DNA from: Candidatus Woesearchaeota archaeon
GTDB taxonomy: Archaea > Nanobdellota > Nanobdellia > Woesearchaeales > GW2011-AR9
Assembly: GCA_018657475.1 (NCBI GenBank)
Contig: JABHXC010000028.1
Location: forward strand, 1 to 45,310
Reading direction: 5' to 3'
DNA: 45,310 nt
Below the pieces are notes generated by a model. The model searched no databases and was not told the origin of the DNA. It was given only the letters and a program-made list of their open reading frames with translations. How positions within the stretch are numbered: position 1 is the stretch's first letter; the number at the start of each line of letters is the position of its first letter. This document shows, one piece after another, positions 42,698-45,310 of the stretch. Position numbers and translations under genes: made by a program.

Positions 42698-45130
42698 TTA
42701 AAAGAATTTACCAAGCCCTTGCTGGCTACTTTCTGAGATAATATCGTCCTCTGAATATCCCAAAACTGCAAAAATACTACTAACTACAGGCAATAACTGT
42801 TGTTTTAGATAGTAATTGATATCATAATTTTCTACTTCGTCTGGGATTTTTGCTCGTTCCCTTACTAAACCTGATCCTTTTGCAATAACGTATTCTATGA
42901 TGCTGCCTGGTCCTACTTTTTTGCCCTGTGCAATTAATTGTTTTGCAACAGACACATGTGGGCCAACACTAGTATACTTGTCTACTGGACGAGTTAATTG
43001 CGTTTTTAGGATTAGTTGTTTTAATGGAATTTTTCCTTCTTTCAATTTTTTAGCTACATCTCGTACATAGATTAGTGCCTCTTTTTCATTTCCCTTCAGA
43101 ACTTCTTGTAAAACATGCTGTTGTACTTCTTTAGCTAGAGGTGACCAATTTCTTCTCACAAACTCAAAACCGGTGATTTTTAGCTTTCCATTTTTTTGAA
43201 GTAATGCATATTTTTTCTTAGCACCTTTCTTTGTACCTTTTGTAGCAACAAAAATTCCTTTTGGAAAGTAACCTTCAAACTCTAGTTCCATATGCCCAGG
43301 AAGATCAAAATTAACTTCGTTCATGAAAGCCAAAGCATCATCTAACTTTTGTTTGCCAAGAATCAGAAAACAAGAATCAGTATCTGCATAAATTACTTTG
43401 AATCCTTTCTGTTCTGCCTTATGAATAGTTTGTTTGATATAATCTCTTGCATAGGCAGTTGTAGAAGCTGCACAACCAAAACAATACCATCTAGCTCCAA
43501 AGAATCCAAGATAACCATAAAATGAATTTGCAAGAATTTTCAAAGCAAATGATCTGGCATCTAGCATCCCAGTGGGTTCATCTTTTTCTTTCTGTCCTTT
43601 GATTAATCTTTTAACGCCAGTTCTTCTAAGAATAATATGTTCTAGTACAGAAGGAAGAAAACTCTTCTTTTCTTGACAGAACCAATATTGTTCTCTTTCA
43701 GGAACATGTTGTTTGTCTTTACAACAATCACATTGGAAACCTTCTGGGCCGATATTATGTGCAGTAATAATTGTTGGATACAATGAACTGAAATCAAACA
43801 CCACAATTTCTTCATAGATATTAGGTGTGGGTTGGAAAACAAAAGCTCCCTGGATATGTTCTTCCATCCTTCTTTCTAACTCTTGACCGGTTGCTTTATT
43901 TGGAGCAATAACATTCTTTTTAATTGATTGTTTAAGAATATAATTCTCTACCAATTTGCCATAACGCATTCTTGACAAATCGTAGGGAGGAAGTGCAATT
44001 AACTTAGTAAACTCAATAAGAATTGGAAAAATATGTTGACATAGATCAAATGTTAACTTAGCGTCTTGTAAATTGTAAGCACAGTAACTTGCAAGTTCTT
44101 CAGGATGGTTATCCCAATTTTTTGATAGATCATCTAAATTAACGTCATGTTTTTTATGGCCTAATAATTCTTCAGCCACTGCATTTAATGAAAATGAATC
44201 TGTTTTAAGATTTTGACCAAGAATTTGTTTAATAAATGTATGAACATCTAAATGAACCCTACCGGTAACTTTAGCTTCATTACTGTGAAAACCTCTCCCT
44301 GAACGAATAAACAAATTACTGTTGTTTACACCTAGAATCATAGATAGATCATATTTCTTTGCTCGTGTGTCAATATAAGGAAAGTCAAATTTATCGGAGT
44401 AATAACCTGTTATAAATTCTGGATCTTGTTCATTAATAATTTCGCTAAATCTTTTTAACATTGCTTCTTCATCTTTAAGAACTTCAACATAATCAAAATC
44501 ATGAGGGAAATCTTTCCAGGTTAAAACTTTTTTGAAATTGTTGCTGTAAAGTGCAATCATTAGAATTGGATTTTTTTCAGGGTTAATTTCTTTATCTTTA
44601 GCGTAAGTTTCTATGTCTACAGCTAGCACATTCCACTCTTGAGGCATATCTTTTCCAAGATCTTCCACATTTGTTGCATGAAATATTGGAAGGGGTTTTT
44701 GGGTAAGAAATTCTCCAGTAACTTTAACTTTTGTTAATGGCGTGATTTTGTTATCTCTAAGATATCTGTGTGTATAAAGAATATCTTTCTCATAGCAAGG
44801 AATATTATCTTCAACTAGATGTTTTGATAAAATAGGAACGGCTTTAGGATAATTAACATAAATTTTCCAGAATTGTTGTTCTTGACCTAAAAGTTCAAGA
44901 TTGATTTCTTCAATTTTTGTAATCTTTGCTGCTTCTTTTTTTGTAGGAACAGTTAAACCATTGTAAGGGAAAGTTTCAGTAGTTTTTTTTGCATAAAAAA
45001 AAGCAGGGTGTTCATGAACAACACATATTTTTTCATGATCAGTAGTTTTACCGTACAGATACATAAACGTTTTTTCTTTTTCAACTCTGTACTCAAAATC
45101 GTAAGGATAAAAGATGATTTCCATTATCAT
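42698..45130 (-). CDS. polB: Family B DNA polymerase
   Basis: Exo 'VLAVDIETYAK', 'FITGYYSDKFDFPYI'; Pol 'VVFDFSSLYPTIITAHNI', 'LKILANSFYGYLGF', 'VIYADTDSCFL'. Confidence 0.95.
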   Translation of the reverse strand: MIMEIIFYPYDFEYRVEKEKTFMYLYGKTTDHEKICVVHEHPAFFYAKKTTETFPYNGLTVPTKKEAAKITKIEEINLELLGQEQQFWKIYVNYPKAVPILSKHLVEDNIPCYEKDILYTHRYLRDNKITPLTKVKVTGEFLTQKPLPIFHATNVEDLGKDMPQEWNVLAVDIETYAKDKEINPEKNPILMIALYSNNFKKVLTWKDFPHDFDYVEVLKDEEAMLKRFSEIINEQDPEFITGYYSDKFDFPYIDTRAKKYDLSMILGVNNSNLFIRSGRGFHSNEAKVTGRVHLDVHTFIKQILGQNLKTDSFSLNAVAEELLGHKKHDVNLDDLSKNWDNHPEELASYCAYNLQDAKLTFDLCQHIFPILIEFTKLIALPPYDLSRMRYGKLVENYILKQSIKKNVIAPNKATGQELERRMEEHIQGAFVFQPTPNIYEEIVVFDFSSLYPTIITAHNIGPEGFQCDCCKDKQHVPEREQYWFCQEKKSFLPSVLEHIILRRTGVKRLIKGQKEKDEPTGMLDARSFALKILANSFYGYLGFFGARWYCFGCAASTTAYARDYIKQTIHKAEQKGFKVIYADTDSCFLILGKQKLDDALAFMNEVNFDLPGHMELEFEGYFPKGIFVATKGTKKGAKKKYALLQKNGKLKITGFEFVRRNWSPLAKEVQQHVLQEVLKGNEKEALIYVRDVAKKLKEGKIPLKQLILKTQLTRPVDKYTSVGPHVSVAKQLIAQGKKVGPGSIIEYVIAKGSGLVRERAKIPDEVENYDINYYLKQQLLPVVSSIFAVLGYSEDDIISESSQQGLGKFF

Positions 45131-45205
45131 TTCAGGGTTTGGCTGTTTTTTAAAAGTTCTGTATTTTAAGAGAAGATTTTTATAGATTCGTTCCCTGTAA
45201 CTAAT

Positions 45206-45310
45206 ATGGGTGGTAAAAAGAAAAGGTTAGAGGCAGCTAACAATCGGCGTTTGGATTTATTCTTAGAAGGGTTAGAAATTGAAGAAACTAAAAGAAAGAA
45301 AATTGTTGAA
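45206..45310 (+). CDS. Partial hypothetical CDS running off the window
   Basis: ATG at 45206 downstream of TATA-like 'tttttatag': MGGKKKRLEAANNRRLDLFLEGLEIEETKRKKIVE... Confidence 0.5.
   Translation, partial: MGGKKKRLEAANNRRLDLFLEGLEIEETKRKKIVE

Noticed and set aside
37098-43842. ORFs 37098-37283 (+), 38325-38522 (-), 40615-40833 (+), 41997-42182 (+), 43642-43842 (-)
   Set aside because: Out-of-frame or antisense to pduO, rad50, PIN-PhoH, DUF1385 and polB.

Overview
This 45.3-kb AT-rich window looks like part of an archaeal chromosome, probably from a DPANN-like lineage. The evidence is a CDP-archaeol synthase (CarS-like), a family-B DNA polymerase, Rad50, KaiC-like ATPases, TATA boxes about 25 nt upstream of start codons, and many short-overlap gene pairs. 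I found no rRNA, tRNA or CRISPR array. Main blocks: (i) 1-3.75 kb, the 5' part of a giant N-x-S/T-rich Ig-like surface protein, ATGA-coupled to a small wHTH protein; (ii) 3.9-5.3 kb, a Fic gene between an intact and a decayed copy of a small membrane-protein gene; (iii) 5.3-18.6 kb, an unusual signalling island containing a wHTH2-KaiC ATPase, a 956-aa lysine-rich coiled-coil protein, two stand-alone receiver proteins, a HAMP-PAS sensor without a kinase domain, two substrate-binding proteins with no transporter, a HAMP-only sensor, a small membrane protein, a 57-aa basic ORF missing from the ORF track, a PilJ/HAMP histidine kinase with a novel repeated C-terminus, and a degenerate KaiC-like protein; (iv) 18.6-23 kb, HEPN/MNT-like and MazEF-like modules, a radical SAM protein with CX4CX2C spacing, and U32 + ferredoxin; (v) 23-30 kb, Dus, PCMT, a candidate restriction-modification pair, a histone-H1-like protein carrying a 48-bp tandem repeat, and lipid genes; (vi) 30-37.5 kb, an nrdR-nrdJ1(intein)-nrdJ2-pduO operon with paired NrdR-box-like sites; (vii) 37.5-45 kb, Rad50, a PIN-PhoH pair, DUF1385 and PolB. 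The best candidate for an undescribed system is the signalling island, where a transmembrane-sensor tail motif is shared with the coiled-coil protein. The second-best is the tandem B12-dependent RNR operon, whose two reductases carry complementary accessory parts. All family calls come from reading motifs; no database search was run.
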